From Miscanthus floridulus (taxonomy: Eukaryota > Streptophyta > Magnoliopsida > Poales > Poaceae), in the NCBI RefSeq assembly GCF_019320115.1, contig NC_089589.1, positions 18,787,641-18,851,640 of the forward strand: a stretch of DNA of 64,000 bases, given 5' to 3'. Position numbers and translations under genes: made by a program. Below are positions 10,640 through 21,506 of this stretch, one piece after another; the stretch's first letter is position 1; every line of letters starts with the position of its first letter. Under the pieces are notes generated by a model that was not told where the DNA came from, did no database searches, and saw only the letters and a list, made by a program, of their open reading frames with translations.

Positions 10640-11210
10640 TAAATACTCGGCTTCGTTGCCACTGGCACGCGCGGCGCTGCAGCTGCGGCCGCCCCCTCCT
10701 CTTCCTCCTCCCCCCTCGCGTCGTCCTGGCCGGCCCCCCACCGCTGGCTCCCCATCTGCTCCATGGCAGCGGCTCGCACCCCGGGTGGCAGCGTGCACCC
10801 CTGCTGCGGCACGAGCCCGGCCCCCTGGCGGCTGTGCATCCAGCTCCTAAGCTCCAGTGGAAAAGGTTTCCCTCCCTCCCAGTCCCTAACCCTAATCCAA
10901 TTGATCTGGCTTTGATTTCGATCTCCATGCTGCAGATCCAGTGGATAAGGGGAGGAGGAGCAGATCCAGTTCTCCACCTTCAGACCCAGGTACTCGTAAT
11001 CTTCCCCATCTGTTCATTCTCTCTAATATCTCTAATCCCTTCTCATGGGTGGCGCCAGCTGCGGGATCCGGGCGCGGGCGGTTGGATCCGAGCGCGGACG
11101 GCTGGATTCGAGCACGGCAGGATCCCAGCCCGGGCGACGGCCACGATGAGATCCCAACATTGGGGCGACGGCGGCAGGAGGATCCAGGTGCGTGGCCTAT
11201 AACCTAGCCA
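10640..11210 (+). other. GC-rich leader-like segment inside Pack-CACTA
   Basis: CCTCCTC-rich sequence followed by CCCTAACCCTAATCC-type leader and then AT-rich, intron-like DNA. It looks like a first exon and 5' untranslated region of a captured gene, but I cannot name a product. The open frames here are compositional. Confidence 0.3.
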
Positions 11211-11691
11211 TCTCAAGTCTCCTCCTCCATGGTGCTCCGCGTGCTCATGGGTAACCCTAGCCACGCCTGTGATGCCCCAAACCCTAGCTGCATTCTGGAT
11301 CAAGGGGTCCATTACCTGTATAGTTCATGGATTTCATTTGGGTAACCCTAGCTGCTTAGGTTTTGCACATATGTCCCTTCGTTCTCTCCTTCTTTCCGAT
11401 ATGGTTCCTTGATCTATGATGGCTGCAATTTCCTATGAATTTCCCCAAACTAAGACTTAAAGGTCCTTTACCATGTGATTTGGGCTATATGATAATTAAT
11501 TGTACTTAAGTGTCAAACTCTTGATGCTTGTTAATTGGAGATTAATACTGAAATTTTTGTGGCTATAATAGGAGTAGTTTTATCAGAGGATATAGCAGCT
11601 CCACTTAGCCTATGGTTTTCATGGTATATTCTGTTTCATGTCTAAATTGTTAATCATTGAATTGTTACAATCAGAGGATATAGCAGCTCCA

Positions 11692-11778
11692 CCAAGCAGT
11701 GTGGAAAAAGTCATGGGAATTGATGAGCACATAGGCTGTGCCATGAGTGGACTTATTGCTGATGCTAGAACACTAGTT
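11692..11778 (+). pseudogene. Captured exon fragment of 20S proteasome subunit alpha-5
   Basis: The translation [15 protein letters not shown] followed by [13 protein letters not shown] is the conserved N-terminal segment of proteasome alpha type-5 (PAE). Only this exon-sized piece is present and the frame runs into non-homologous sequence on both sides. A 24-bp segment at its left edge (11670-11693) is also found at about 11582-11604. In the host the full protein is part of the 20S core; this fragment cannot fold alone. Confidence 0.8.
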
Positions 11779-12185
11779 CTGCCAATTTTTTGCTACACTG
11801 TATCAACATTTATTAACAGCTGTGATGATTGTAACTCCTTGTATTTCAACCTGTTTTGTATATCTACCTAGCTTCTATTAAGTCACAAGTAAACTGCTAT
11901 ATATTGTTTTGGTTATCTACCTAGTTTTGACTTATCTAAAGCTCCAAACTACTATATGTGCTAAAAGCTCCAAACAACTATGTTAGAATTTGATGCTAAA
12001 AGCATGCTGGGGATTTCTTGTAGTGGTTGAGCAGGTGAAGGACAATATCAGCGAGAGAGTCGCAGCGCTCCAATAGCCAGGGTCACTGTTTGGAAAGGTA
12101 TTTTCAGTCCTGCAAGATTTTCAATTATCTTACTGTTTGAAAACTTAACATATCCTGCTAGCCATAGTTTGGAGTTGATGTTTGT

Positions 12186-12335
12186 CATTAAGATGCTTTC
12201 TTCTTGATTACAAAGGTAACTAAGATTTGTCATTAAGATGCTTTCTTCTTGATTACAAAGGTAACTAAGATTTGTTTTTGCATTAAGATGCTTTCTTCTT
12301 GATTACAAAGGTAACTAAGATTTGTTTTTGCATTT
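12186..12335. repeat. Triplicated 45-50 bp segment
   Basis: CATTAAGATGCTTTCTTC starts at 12186, 12231 and 12281, each followed by the same 25 or so bases; copies two and three share an extra TTTTTG spacer. Confidence 0.95.
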
Positions 12336-12358
12336 TCCTATGTGGATGTTGGGAGCAG

Positions 12359-12413
12359 GAGGAGCTCGTGCAGCTTAAGCGCGAGGCTTATCCAAAGTTG
12401 ATGTTTGTCAGAA
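12359..12413 (+). pseudogene. Captured fragment resembling ribosomal protein L7
   Basis: The translation EELVQLKREA, then YPKLMFVRR, resembles the RPL7 stretch ELVQLKREA...PEAKLLFVVR with about ten residues missing in between. It is preceded by an AG acceptor-like sequence. The match is short and made from memory, so it is only probable. Confidence 0.45.
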
Positions 12414-12729
12414 GGGTAACTAACTCAGATTCTTGCTGTTCTTCTTCTTGCTTTAGACAGATTCTTGCAGTTATGGTCCATATTTATAAGCTGTAGTTAT
12501 TCTGCTTGATCTTTGGAACGGGTTTGCTACTCTCGATTATCTATCTTGATCACAGTAGTGTGAATGTGCAGCAAGCAAACTTAAATTAGTTGTAGATGTG
12601 TAGACGCTGATCCATACCATCTTACGAATGTTGCAGCTTTAGACAGAATAAATCTCCTTGTACATGTCTTCAAATTTATGGCTATTCCTATTCAAGTTTT
12701 CTGATGCGTTTTTTTGTTACTCTTTGCAG

Positions 12730-12783
12730 GCTGGAACCTGGGAGGAAAAGAACCTCAACTCATGGGCCAATACTAGGATAAAG
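12730..12783 (+). pseudogene. Exon-like fragment AGTWEEKNLNSWANTRIK
   Basis: It is preceded by TTTGCAG, a good acceptor, and followed by GTGAAT, a possible donor, so it looks like a real exon. It reminds me of the WEEKNLN-x-WA segment of plant Aha1-type Hsp90 co-chaperones, but I cannot confirm this without a search. Confidence 0.35.
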
Positions 12784-12828
12784 GTGAATATTTTAGTAAC
12801 CAGCTGTTGGCAAAAATACTTGGCTTAT

Positions 12829-12925
12829 TTTTCTCGAAAAGCGCAGGAGAGCTACGCTTCATTATATTAAGAAGAAAGATGGGTTAAGAACCCTTTACAA
12901 CGCATCTTGGCTAGTGGTTACTAGA
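12829..12925 (-). mobile_element. Short 3' end of a LINE inside Pack-CACTA
   Basis: On the minus strand it reads TAATGAAGCG, then TAGCTCTCCTGCGC and TTTTCGAGAAAAA, the typical 3' terminus of grass LINEs with a short poly(A). The right boundary is uncertain. Confidence 0.45.
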
Positions 12926-13043
12926 GGATATTTGCTTCTAGTTCATGTTAGGGTGTTACCCCTTCTCTTTTCATGTCTGTACAAGCCTTTGATTGTCATC
13001 CTCATTAGTTTGCTTCTCTTTCCTTTCATCCTTTGGCAGTGGT

Positions 13044-13112
13044 GATGAGTGGTCTCAAGTTGCATATGTCACTTTCAAAGACGCACAGGGCGCATATACT
13101 GCACTTCTTCTA
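13044..13112 (+). pseudogene. Captured exon of a BPA1-like RRM protein, first part
   Basis: The translation QVAYVTFKDAQGAYTALL is the RRM core of plant BPA1-like (binding partner of ACD11) RNA-recognition proteins. Together with 13408-13470 it gives two adjacent exons separated by about 295 bp of intron-like DNA, so genomic DNA and not mRNA was captured. Confidence 0.65.
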
Positions 13113-13407
13113 TGGAGGCCTTAGTATGATTCAGTGGAGTTCTTACAATACTTCACTCTATGATTTTTCACTACTTGGCTTGGCTATAATTGATCACCAT
13201 AGCGCTACCTCTAGTGTACCCCTTTGCTTGGGGCCAAAAAATGTTGTTGTATTAGAGCTATGACTAAATGCTTCACTCAAATGGAATGTTTGTGGATCTC
13301 TTTAGCAGAATTTGCAAATTGCAAAGAATTTGCTGCCCTTGCAACATTGTGTTGTGTTCGTGCTCCTAGAAAAATAACATCAATGCAATTTTATATGACT
13401 GTCACAG

Positions 13408-13470
13408 GGTGCCACAATAGTTGATCTTTCTGTCATCATTGCACCTGCTCCAGAGTATCAGCCACCCCTA
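13408..13470 (+). pseudogene. Captured exon of a BPA1-like RRM protein, second part
   Basis: The translation GATIVDLSVIIAPAPEYQPP follows a CAG acceptor and continues the RRM of the fragment at 13044-13112. The rest of the gene is absent. Confidence 0.65.
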
Positions 13471-13894
13471 CTGTCTCTGCTCCACCAATGGTATGATATG
13501 TCTCTAGTTTTTGTGCTCACCTTGTCTGCATTTAATTGTTTATGTGAGGTTGTATGATTGTATCCTGAATTGAACATGATACACAATTATAAATATGTCT
13601 TTTATATTTGGGAAACTGAGTTTTTCTTTCATTTCGTCAATACCACAACACTGTACTTTTGCTATATATAGTGTCTTTGACATATATATCTGCGTCTTCA
13701 CTCCAATTCAAGTCAGTAGGTCAAATGGATGTTTATCTCTGTTCTAATTGTCGAGCACAACCTGTGGTGTTTTTATTTACATTCCATCGGTGTCGTTCTG
13801 TTCAGTTCAATGTGCAGAAAATGAACTCGTCCTACTTCGTGGAGTGGATCCCGAACAACGTGGATCGTAAATTTAATTTTTTTTGGCGGAAAAA

Positions 13895-14135
13895 TAATTT
13901 GTAGGGGCGGTTGGTACTGTAGCCGCCCCTACAAATCGATCTGTAGGGGCGGCTGGTGTTCCCAGACCGCCCTTATAAATCGATTTGTAGGGGCGGCTAC
14001 AGTACCAACCGCCCCGACAAATCGATTTGTAGGGGCGGTCTGGGAACCGCCCCTACAAATGCATGATTTGTAGAGACGGTATGGTAGGGGCGGCTGGCCG
14101 AACCGCCCCTACAAATGCACTGTAGCCGCCCCTGG
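13895..14135. repeat. Right subterminal repeats of Pack-CACTA
   Basis: At least eight copies of the GGGGCGG(C/T) unit in both orientations, several as close inverted pairs separated by AAATCGATTTGTA. Confidence 0.85.
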
Positions 14136-14155
14136 AAATCATATTTGACGTAGTG

Positions 14156-14440
14156 AACATAAGTCGATCGTCGCCCTAATAAGTTTTCCAACATGAAGCC
14201 CTTTTCAAATTCACTGCCAAATAGTCCGTATTACTCTTTGTCAAAGCCTCTCTCCACCTACAATCGCAGCCTCATAAATTTAGGATGAACAAAAGAAGAA
14301 GAAAAAAAAGTAGGGGTGTTCGTTTTCTCCATCAATGATGATATCTCCGGCGAACCAGACACAAATCCCGGCAAAGAGAAAGCTCCTCACTCGACACGGA
14401 CCTTTCTCTCTCCGTCCTCCTCCCCTCCATGATTTCAACA
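14156..14440. other. Flanking sequence between CACTA and LINE
   Basis: Begins with the AAC target-site duplication and contains an A-rich tract near 14295-14310. I see no gene or element terminus. Its right end should include the target site of the LINE that begins at 14441. Confidence 0.5.
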
Positions 14441-14515
14441 TTTTTTTTCGCGACCGGGTGTGTACCCGTTTTTCATTAAGAGGAAGAGAATTTAAACCGT
14501 ACATAACCGAGCTCG
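14441..14515 (-). mobile_element. 3' terminus of the long interrupted LINE
   Basis: On the minus strand it reads CTTAATGAAAAACGGG, then TACACACCCGGTCGCG and eight A residues, a standard grass LINE 3' end. The preceding LINE sequence (ORF2 tail and start of the 3' UTR) is at 41524-42903; an LTR nest has separated the two. Joining them restores a continuous 3' UTR. The LTR is flanked by GCTCG at 14511-14515 and GCGCG at 41524-41528, a target-site duplication with one mismatch. Confidence 0.6.
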
Positions 14516-17490
14516 TGTGGCAGAACCGCCTAATCTAATACCTCCTAGGAATGCTTGTCTTCCATTAGACACTAAGCACTCCAGGGAGAACACTAAATTA
14601 CATGGTCCCGTCGGGCACACCCAAAGGGAGAACCCAAAAATCCACATTTTTCCATCAGGATCACAACTGAGAGAATAAAGCTTACAACATTTTTGTCATT
14701 TCTTACATCAGTTTTAATACAACATCAGAGTATAATATTTATTGTTATAACAGCGGAATGTAATCATATTATCAGAGTTATGAACAATTTAATTGAACAG
14801 CGGAATATAAATATGTGAATAGAGTTACAGCAGAATTAAACATCTATTTATGACATGATGAAATATGGATATATAAACTCCGACAACAGATTATAAAACT
14901 TCCATTTAATAAACATTTGGTAAGAGTTATAAATAAAACTATGATCGCAGCGTAAGGAAATCCTCTCTGAACCCACCAGGAGGAATCCACACACAAGAGT
15001 CAGCTCTAGCCTCCACCTGTCACCTGCAACGGGAGAAAATAAAACTCTGAGTACTCAATTGTACTCAGCAAGACTTACCCGACACGAGGAAAGAAAGGAC
15101 TCCAAGGATATGCAAGGCTATCTGGCTTGTGGGTTTATTGCATCTGCAGAAAGCATTACTAAGCGTGCGTCCTTATATTCGATTTTTATTAACAACCACA
15201 TTAGTTCATTAACCCACCATTCTATGTATGCACATGTGCTACTTTTAAGCAGGTGGTAAGCAATCGGATTATCTTTTCATCACCTTTCATCTTTCAGTTC
15301 TTACTACGGTGCTAGAGTTTAGACAAGCCGTACCGGATTTCCCGATGATTCGCGAATCAATGCCCCTAGCTGGGTACTCTAAAAACACACGCCCCGCTTG
15401 TACCCTAGGCATAAGCAGGACCAACCCACTACCCTCCTGTCATGGGGTCCAGGAACCCGTCCAAACTAGGACTCCAAGCCCGCGCCCCTGAGTCTCGGAC
15501 TTAGTCCGGTGCAAGGACCTCCTAACCCAAAAACCACCCTGGCAGTCGGTCCGGAAAGAGCCAAAACCCATGACAAGAGAGTAACAAGTCTTTCAAGCGC
15601 CCATACCCAAGTATGTGCTCGGGATAATAAGTCTGTGACTTGCCTAGCGTCCAATGCAACGGGCGGTCCTTAACCGACACAGACAGGGAACAACAGTATA
15701 ACCAAGCCATGTCCCGTTGGCCGCAGGACACAACCTCTTACACCCACCAATACCCAAACCATATCCCTACCCGGTCACCATTTTTCCTTTCCACTATTTA
15801 TATTTTCTAAGTGATAATAATACAATAATATATTTCCTATATCTCGCGAGTGATAGGCAATCACTCGACTTCTACCGGAGTCCTATAGCATAGCAATCTA
15901 CACGATCGTATCATACTAGTAAGACTCATAGGGTAAAGATATATATATATGCAAGTGGGTTTCAATCAACTCCTTAAAACTTAATGCACAAATATAATTT
16001 AAAGTGCAGAAAAGTAGGGGTTATGCACTGGGGCTTGCCTGGTTAAAATATAACCAAAAGTTAGTATTTGCATCTTTAGATTATCCACCATCATCTGAAT
16101 AGAAAGCCCATCGCATCATCTCCTAGAGAGAACACCATTACACCATCTTCATATTACCACTCATCCTTTACTTGATCCGTTGATCCATCATCGTACCTAT
16201 ATGATATGCAATGCGATGCCATGCAAAGATGTAATTAATCGACTGCAATCGTGACTCGTAAAAATACGATTTACACCTCTCAAGTTAACGAGCTAGTTCC
16301 AACGACGATCGTACTTAGGCTACATATCCATGTTGTTGGATAAGGCGTTATTTCCCAACAAATGTTTTAGTCATGAGACCCCAAGGCATTTCTTTATCTA
16401 TTTCATTGATTTAATATATATCCAAACTAGGGCTCAATAGTTAATCTAGAAACTAATTATTCTGGAGCTACAAAAATTACGGTGAGCAGCTAATAATATT
16501 AGTAATTTACTGTAAATTTCTCAAAGTCAACATTATCACCGATTTATCATAGAAATTCCTACAAGTTCAACTTTTAACAATATTAAGCATGTTAAAATAA
16601 TTAGAGCAACCCTAAAAACATACGAAACCTATGCGAACGAAATACCCTATCAGGTAGGTCATGATTTTAGGAACTTAACAAAATTGGTTTCACCATTTTT
16701 GGACAACTACACAATTTTATATTGACTTTACAAGTTTATTTACGAAACTAAATTAACAATTGCTTTAGAAAAGTAAAAGGGCTAGTGACCACCACTTCGG
16801 CCCACGTGGACGCGTGGCCTAGGCACAGGGGCGGCACACGGATGGCCCAGATGTGGCGTCGAGCAGGCCGAGGCCGCGGATGCACTGGGCGCGTGGCCCA
16901 ACGCGGGGACAGGCGTGAGCGGCCCAGCGCGGCGCGCGGCCAGTGGCCCAACCAAGGGCGACACTTATGTGAAGAGGTCCCTAAACTTCCTCTAAATCGA
17001 CTAAGACCCTATTTGTAAACCTATGAGTCTAGCATGTTTGCAAAAAGAACATGGTAAAAAGTGTTATTTACACTTGAGTCCTTTTCTACCTTTTCATCCT
17101 CCTCAAAGCAGAGCACGGATAGGGAAAGCAGAGCACCGGTCGATGTGGCATCACGTCGCTGACGGTGCTGACGCGGAGCTACAGCAGCCTCGCATGCGCT
17201 CCAGGCAGGGCGTGACTCGGCTGAAGGCGACCCACGGTGGCAGTTTGGCCGGGCGCAGGCGGCAGTGGCCTAGCCAGACACGCGGTGACCACGGAGGACG
17301 ACTGCACGACGGCGGCGGCGCAATTGGTGGCTCTCGGCACCGGGCTACTGCGAGCATGGTGGCCCGATACGGACGAGGCGCAGGAAATGGAAGCAGCGGG
17401 GGCGCATCTTCGGCTCTGTGCAGCAGGCGGGTCGACGCGGATGACGGCGGGGCGGCGATGCCGCCTGGGAGGGCACTGCTGCAGCACAGG
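14516..17490 (-). mobile_element. Ty3-type LTR, part nearest its 3' end
   Basis: On the minus strand the LTR starts TGTAACACCCC at 41523 and ends CTGCCACA at 14516. The copia element at 17491-40014 splits it. Combined length is about 4.5 kb. The TGTAACACC start suggests a Tekay/Del-type chromovirus, but no internal region is present, so it appears to be a solo LTR. This part is AT-rich up to 16780 and GC-rich from 16790 to 17480. Open frames in the GC-rich section have no recognisable domain. Confidence 0.55.
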
Positions 17491-17689
17491 TGAAAGCTCT
17501 AGTTTGGTTTTGGTTAATTGATGAAACCCTAAGTGCTAACCTAGTTTATCAAAGTGATTATGAGATAGGTAACACTACTCCAAGTGATGAAGCAATGGCA
17601 ATGATCATGACAATGGTGATGGCATGGTGATGATCAAATGCTTGAACTTGAAAAGAAGAAAGAGAAAAACAAAAGGCTCAAGGCAAAGG

Positions 17690-17697
17690 TATAAATA
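17690..17697 (+). promoter_or_regulatory. TATA box of copia LTR
   Basis: TATAAATA in the first part of the LTR. The same box recurs in both 3' LTR copies (near 26016 and 59671). Confidence 0.6.
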
Positions 17698-18039
17698 GTA
17701 GGAGCCATTTTGTTTCGGTGATCAAGACACTTAGCGAGTGTGATCATATTTAGGATTGATAACCATACTATTAAGAGGAGTGAAACTCGTATCAAAATTT
17801 GGTTTTCAAAGTGCCACTAGATGCTCTAACTCATTGCATATGCATTTAGGATCTAGTGGAGTGCTAACACCCTTGAAAATATTTGTGAAAATATGCTGAC
17901 ACATGTGCACAAGGTGATACACTTAGTGGTTGGCACATTTGAGCAAGGATAAAGAAGATAGAGATTAAAGACGAACGCTGGTCTCAGTCTCAGGGGACAG
18001 GCGCGTCTGGTCAGGCGTGGCGGTGAAAACCTGGCGTCG

Positions 18040-18360
18040 GTCTTGTGACCGGATGCTAGGTCTCGGACGGATCGGACACTAGAAGGCAGCGTCCGGTCAG
18101 AGCCGATGTAGCAGTACCGAGATCAAGGAGACTGACCGGACGCGTCCGGTCAAGATTTGCCGTCTCTAGGAGCTTACTGTAAATGACCGGACACTGGGGG
18201 TTCAGTGTCCGGTCACATCTGCCACAGCGTCCGGTTGTTTCTCGACCGTTGAGATCAGCTGGCTGTGGTTGACCGCAGAGGGACACGTGGCTGTCATCAG
18301 GCGACTGGACGATGGGTCCTGCGTCCGGTCAATCTGACCAGAGCGTCCGGCCAGCCCGTG
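18040..18360. repeat. Dispersed GCGTCCGGTC motif cluster in LTR
   Basis: At least seven full or near copies of GCGTCCGGTC or GACCGGACGC in both orientations within 320 bp. Matching clusters are at 38620-39010 and 60000-60390 in the 3' LTR copies. Confidence 0.8.
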
Positions 18361-19341
18361 TTGTGCCTAGTGAAGGGGTACAACGGCTCTATTTTATTGG
18401 GGCTTCTATTTAAGCCCCATGGCCGGCTCAAGCTCACTCTCTTGGCCATTTGCATTGACATAGCAACCTTGTGAGCGTAACCAAAGCCCTCCCACTCATC
18501 TCCATCATTGATTCATCATCATTGTGAGATTGGGAGAGAATCCAAGTGCATTGCTTGAGTGATTGCATCTAGTGGCACTTGGCATTCGTGTTTCACTGCG
18601 GGATTCACTTGTTACTCTTGGTGGTTGCCGCCACCTAGACGGCTTGGAGCAGCGAGGATCATTGAGCAGAGGTTGGTGATTGTCTCCGGCTCCGATCGTG
18701 GTGATTGTGAGGGGTCTTGTGCCTTCCCCGGCGGAGAGCTGAAAGATAACTCTAGTGGATTGCTCATGTCATTGAGTTACCTCACTTGTGGGTAGGTTCT
18801 TGCGGTGTCCAATTGTGTGGACGAGGTTCGTGCAACACCTCTTAGCCGCCGAACCACCAAGTGTTGGTCGACACAACGGGGACTAGCATGCCGGCAAGCA
18901 CGTGAACCTTGAGAGAAAAATTAGTTGTCTCTTGCACTTTGGTATTCTCCCGGTGATTGATTTAGTATTCATCTTGTGATTGGTTCACTCCTCTACACGA
19001 CGGTATAATCACCCTACTCACTCATTTATATTCTTGCAAACTAGTTGTGGCAAGCTCTTTAGTGTAATTAGAATTGAGAGCTTGCTTTGTTATTTTAAGT
19101 TCATCTAGTGGAGCTATTTAGAGTAGCAAGATTGAGAGCTCTTAGTGAGTAGTAATATTGCAAGTTGTGTGCCTAGTAATCATTGCAACTAGAATTGTTG
19201 GATAGGTGGCTTGCAACCCTTGTAGAGCTAGAGCAAGTTTGCATTTCGCTATTTGTCATACTAATCAAATTGCTCTAGTTGATTTGTAGATTTTTTAAAT
19301 AGGCTATTCACCCCCCTCTAGCCATATTAGGACCTTTCAAG

Positions 19342-19353
19342 TGGTATCAGAGC
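19342..19353 (+). promoter_or_regulatory. Primer binding site, initiator tRNA-Met
   Basis: TGGTATCAGAGC two bases after the LTR end, complementary to the 3' end of plant initiator tRNA-Met, the usual copia primer. Confidence 0.95.
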
Positions 19354-19399
19354 CGTGGTCACCATTTGATTGAAGGCTTAACAACCTCGGTGTCAAATT

Positions 19400-21500
19400 A
19401 TGGCTCAAGTTGTGTTCAACCATGTGGGGGGCAAACCACCATTCTTTGATGGCACATGCTATGATTATTGGAAGAGAAAGATGAGGATATATCTTGGTTC
19501 AATCAATGATCAAGTATGGGAGGTGACCGAGAATGACTATGCTATCATTGATTCCGATGACCCCACCAACCAAGACAAGACCAACAAGCAATGCAATACA
19601 ATGGCTCTCAACACCATATACAATGCCATTGATTCGAAAGTGTTTGAGCAAATCAAGGATTGTGAAAGAGCAAATGAGGTGTGGAGGAGATTGGAGGAAA
19701 CATATACATTCTTAAGGATAAGTTGACAAGCTTCAAGATGAAGGAAGATGAGAGCATTCCAGAAATGTTCCATCAGTTGCAAGTGATTGTAAATGACTTG
19801 AAGGCCTTGGGAGATAAGATCAAGGATGATGATGTCTCTCATCGGTTCTTGATGTGCTTACCTCCAAGATTTGAGATGTTGAGATTCCTTATCATAAGAG
19901 GAGGATTGAAGGAGATTACCCCTAACCAAGTACTAGGTGATGTCATGACCCAAGAGACATACCGTGTGGAAAGGGAGGGGGATGACAAGGATGACAAGAA
20001 GGAAGAAGAAGAAAAGAAGAAGAAGAGTATAGCATTCAAGGCTAGCTCATCATCATCCAAGAACAAGGGCAAGTCCAAGAAAGAATCAAGTGATGATGAT
20101 GATGATCTTAGTGATATTGATGATGAAGGTATGGCCCTCTTTGTACGTAAGATGGGAAAATTCATGAAGAAGAAGGGCTATGGTGCAAGAAAGAGAAGAG
20201 ATCACACCAAAAGCAAAGAATATGTGAGAAGATGCTATAATTGCAAGAGTTCGAATCACGTTGTAGCAAATTGTCCCTACAATAGTGATAATGATGAGGA
20301 TGAGAAGAAGAAGCACAAGAAGGATAAGAAAGAAAAGAAGGAGAAGAGAATGACCTTCCAAAAGAAGAAGAAGGGTGGAGGCTATGTGGTCACTTGGGAT
20401 AGTGATGGCTCTTTGGATAGTGATGACTCTAGTGATGATGGCAAGAAATTTATCAAGAAAGCACTAGCAAGCATCGCCATCAACAACAAGCCCTCCATCT
20501 TCGACACTCCTTCGACATGCCTCATGGCAAAACCTACCAAGGTAAAATATGATGTGAGTGATGATGATGAATGTGAAAGTGATGCTTGTAGGAGTGATGA
20601 TGATGATGAGGAATACTCCAAGGAGGAGCTCATGGACATGTGTGAGCAAGTGCATACTTGCTTTGAGATGAAGAGAAAGGAGTGCAAGGAATTGAACAAG
20701 AAAGTCAAATTTCTTGAGCAATCCCTTGATGAGCTCAATGCCACTCATGAGAGGCTAATGGAAGCCAATGAGAAGCTTGGCAAAGCTCACTCTAAGCTTG
20801 AAAAGGCTCACTCCTCTCTCGTCGAGCAAGTCAAGAAGGAGGAGGCCAAGAAGGTGCAAGTGATCGTGTCTTGTGATGTGGGACTAACATGTGATCTTTT
20901 TTATGAAACTTTTTATAAGCCCATTGTAGTTGCTCCCACTAACACTTCTTGTAGCACTACTACTTCTACTTCACCTTTGAGTGATGGTCTCACTTGTGAT
21001 GCCTCATTAATGGTGGAAAATGATACCCTCAAGAAGGAGGTGAATGAGCTCACTCGTGCCTTAGGCAATGCCTTTGGTCGAGATGCCCACTTGCTAAAGT
21101 GCTTGGGTAGCCAAAGGTTTTCTCTCAACAAAGAGGGATTAGGCTATACCCCCAAGAAAGGCAAGGCGGCCTTTGTCACTCCCAAAGTTAACTTTGTGAA
21201 GGGCAATGGTCGATTTTGCAATAGATACAAGCAAGTTGGGCATGTAGAGCAATATTGCAAGATTAACAAGAACAAGCTACATATTGTATCCTCAATCAAA
21301 TTTGATTCTTGTTACATGCTTGTTAGGGGTGCCAATGGTGTGAAGGCTAAGTTCATTGGTACACCAATTGTGGGCCCAAAGAAGAAGGCCATTTGGGTAC
21401 CAAAGACCTTGGTAACTAACCTTCAAGGACCCAAGCAAGTTTGGGTACCTAAAAAACAATTGATCTTCTTTTGTAGATCAATTATAAAGCTGGAGGAAGA
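19400..21500 (+). pseudogene. Copia gag, broken into frames
   Basis: The ATG at 19400 opens gag (MAQVVFNHVGGKPPFF), the nucleocapsid precursor that packages element RNA in the cytoplasm. The first frame stops at 19726 and the remainder continues in another frame from about 19681 to 21537. A zinc knuckle CYNCKSSNHVVANC lies near 20235-20275, between lysine-rich and aspartate-rich low-complexity stretches. A second knuckle near 21215 reads CNRYKQVGHVEQYC and has lost its second cysteine. A coiled-coil-like stretch (LNKKVKFLEQSLDELN) precedes it. A second frame change near 21450-21500 separates gag from pol. Confidence 0.88.
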
Positions 21501-21506
21501 CATTGG

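Larger units (their letters stand above)
10379..14155 (+). mobile_element. Non-autonomous CACTA transposon with captured gene fragments
   Basis: The left end is CACTACGAGAAAAATGATTT and the right end is the inverted form CACTACGTCAAATATGATTT. Both are flanked by a 3-bp target-site duplication AAC (10376-10378 and 14156-14158), as CACTA elements require. GGGGCGG-rich subterminal repeats occupy both ends. No transposase is present in the 3777 bp. The interior is intron-like AT-rich DNA with short exon-like pieces of at least three recognisable host genes, all on the plus strand, so this is a Pack-CACTA type element mobilised in trans. Confidence 0.92.
17491..19339 (+). mobile_element. 5' LTR of copia element
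   Basis: 1849 bp from TGAAAGCTC to CCTTTCA, followed by a tRNA primer site. A TATA box is at 17690-17697. Between 18040 and 18360 the word GCGTCCGGTC and its complement recur many times. Compared with the 3' LTR it lacks a segment of some tens of bases near 17965. Confidence 0.93.

Noticed and set aside
16785..17521. GC-rich frames up to 156 codons in the Ty3 LTR
   Set aside because: Compositional frames within an LTR, open on both strands.
20080..20620. GAT/GAA microsatellite
   Set aside because: It is the acidic and lysine-rich low-complexity part of copia gag in frame.
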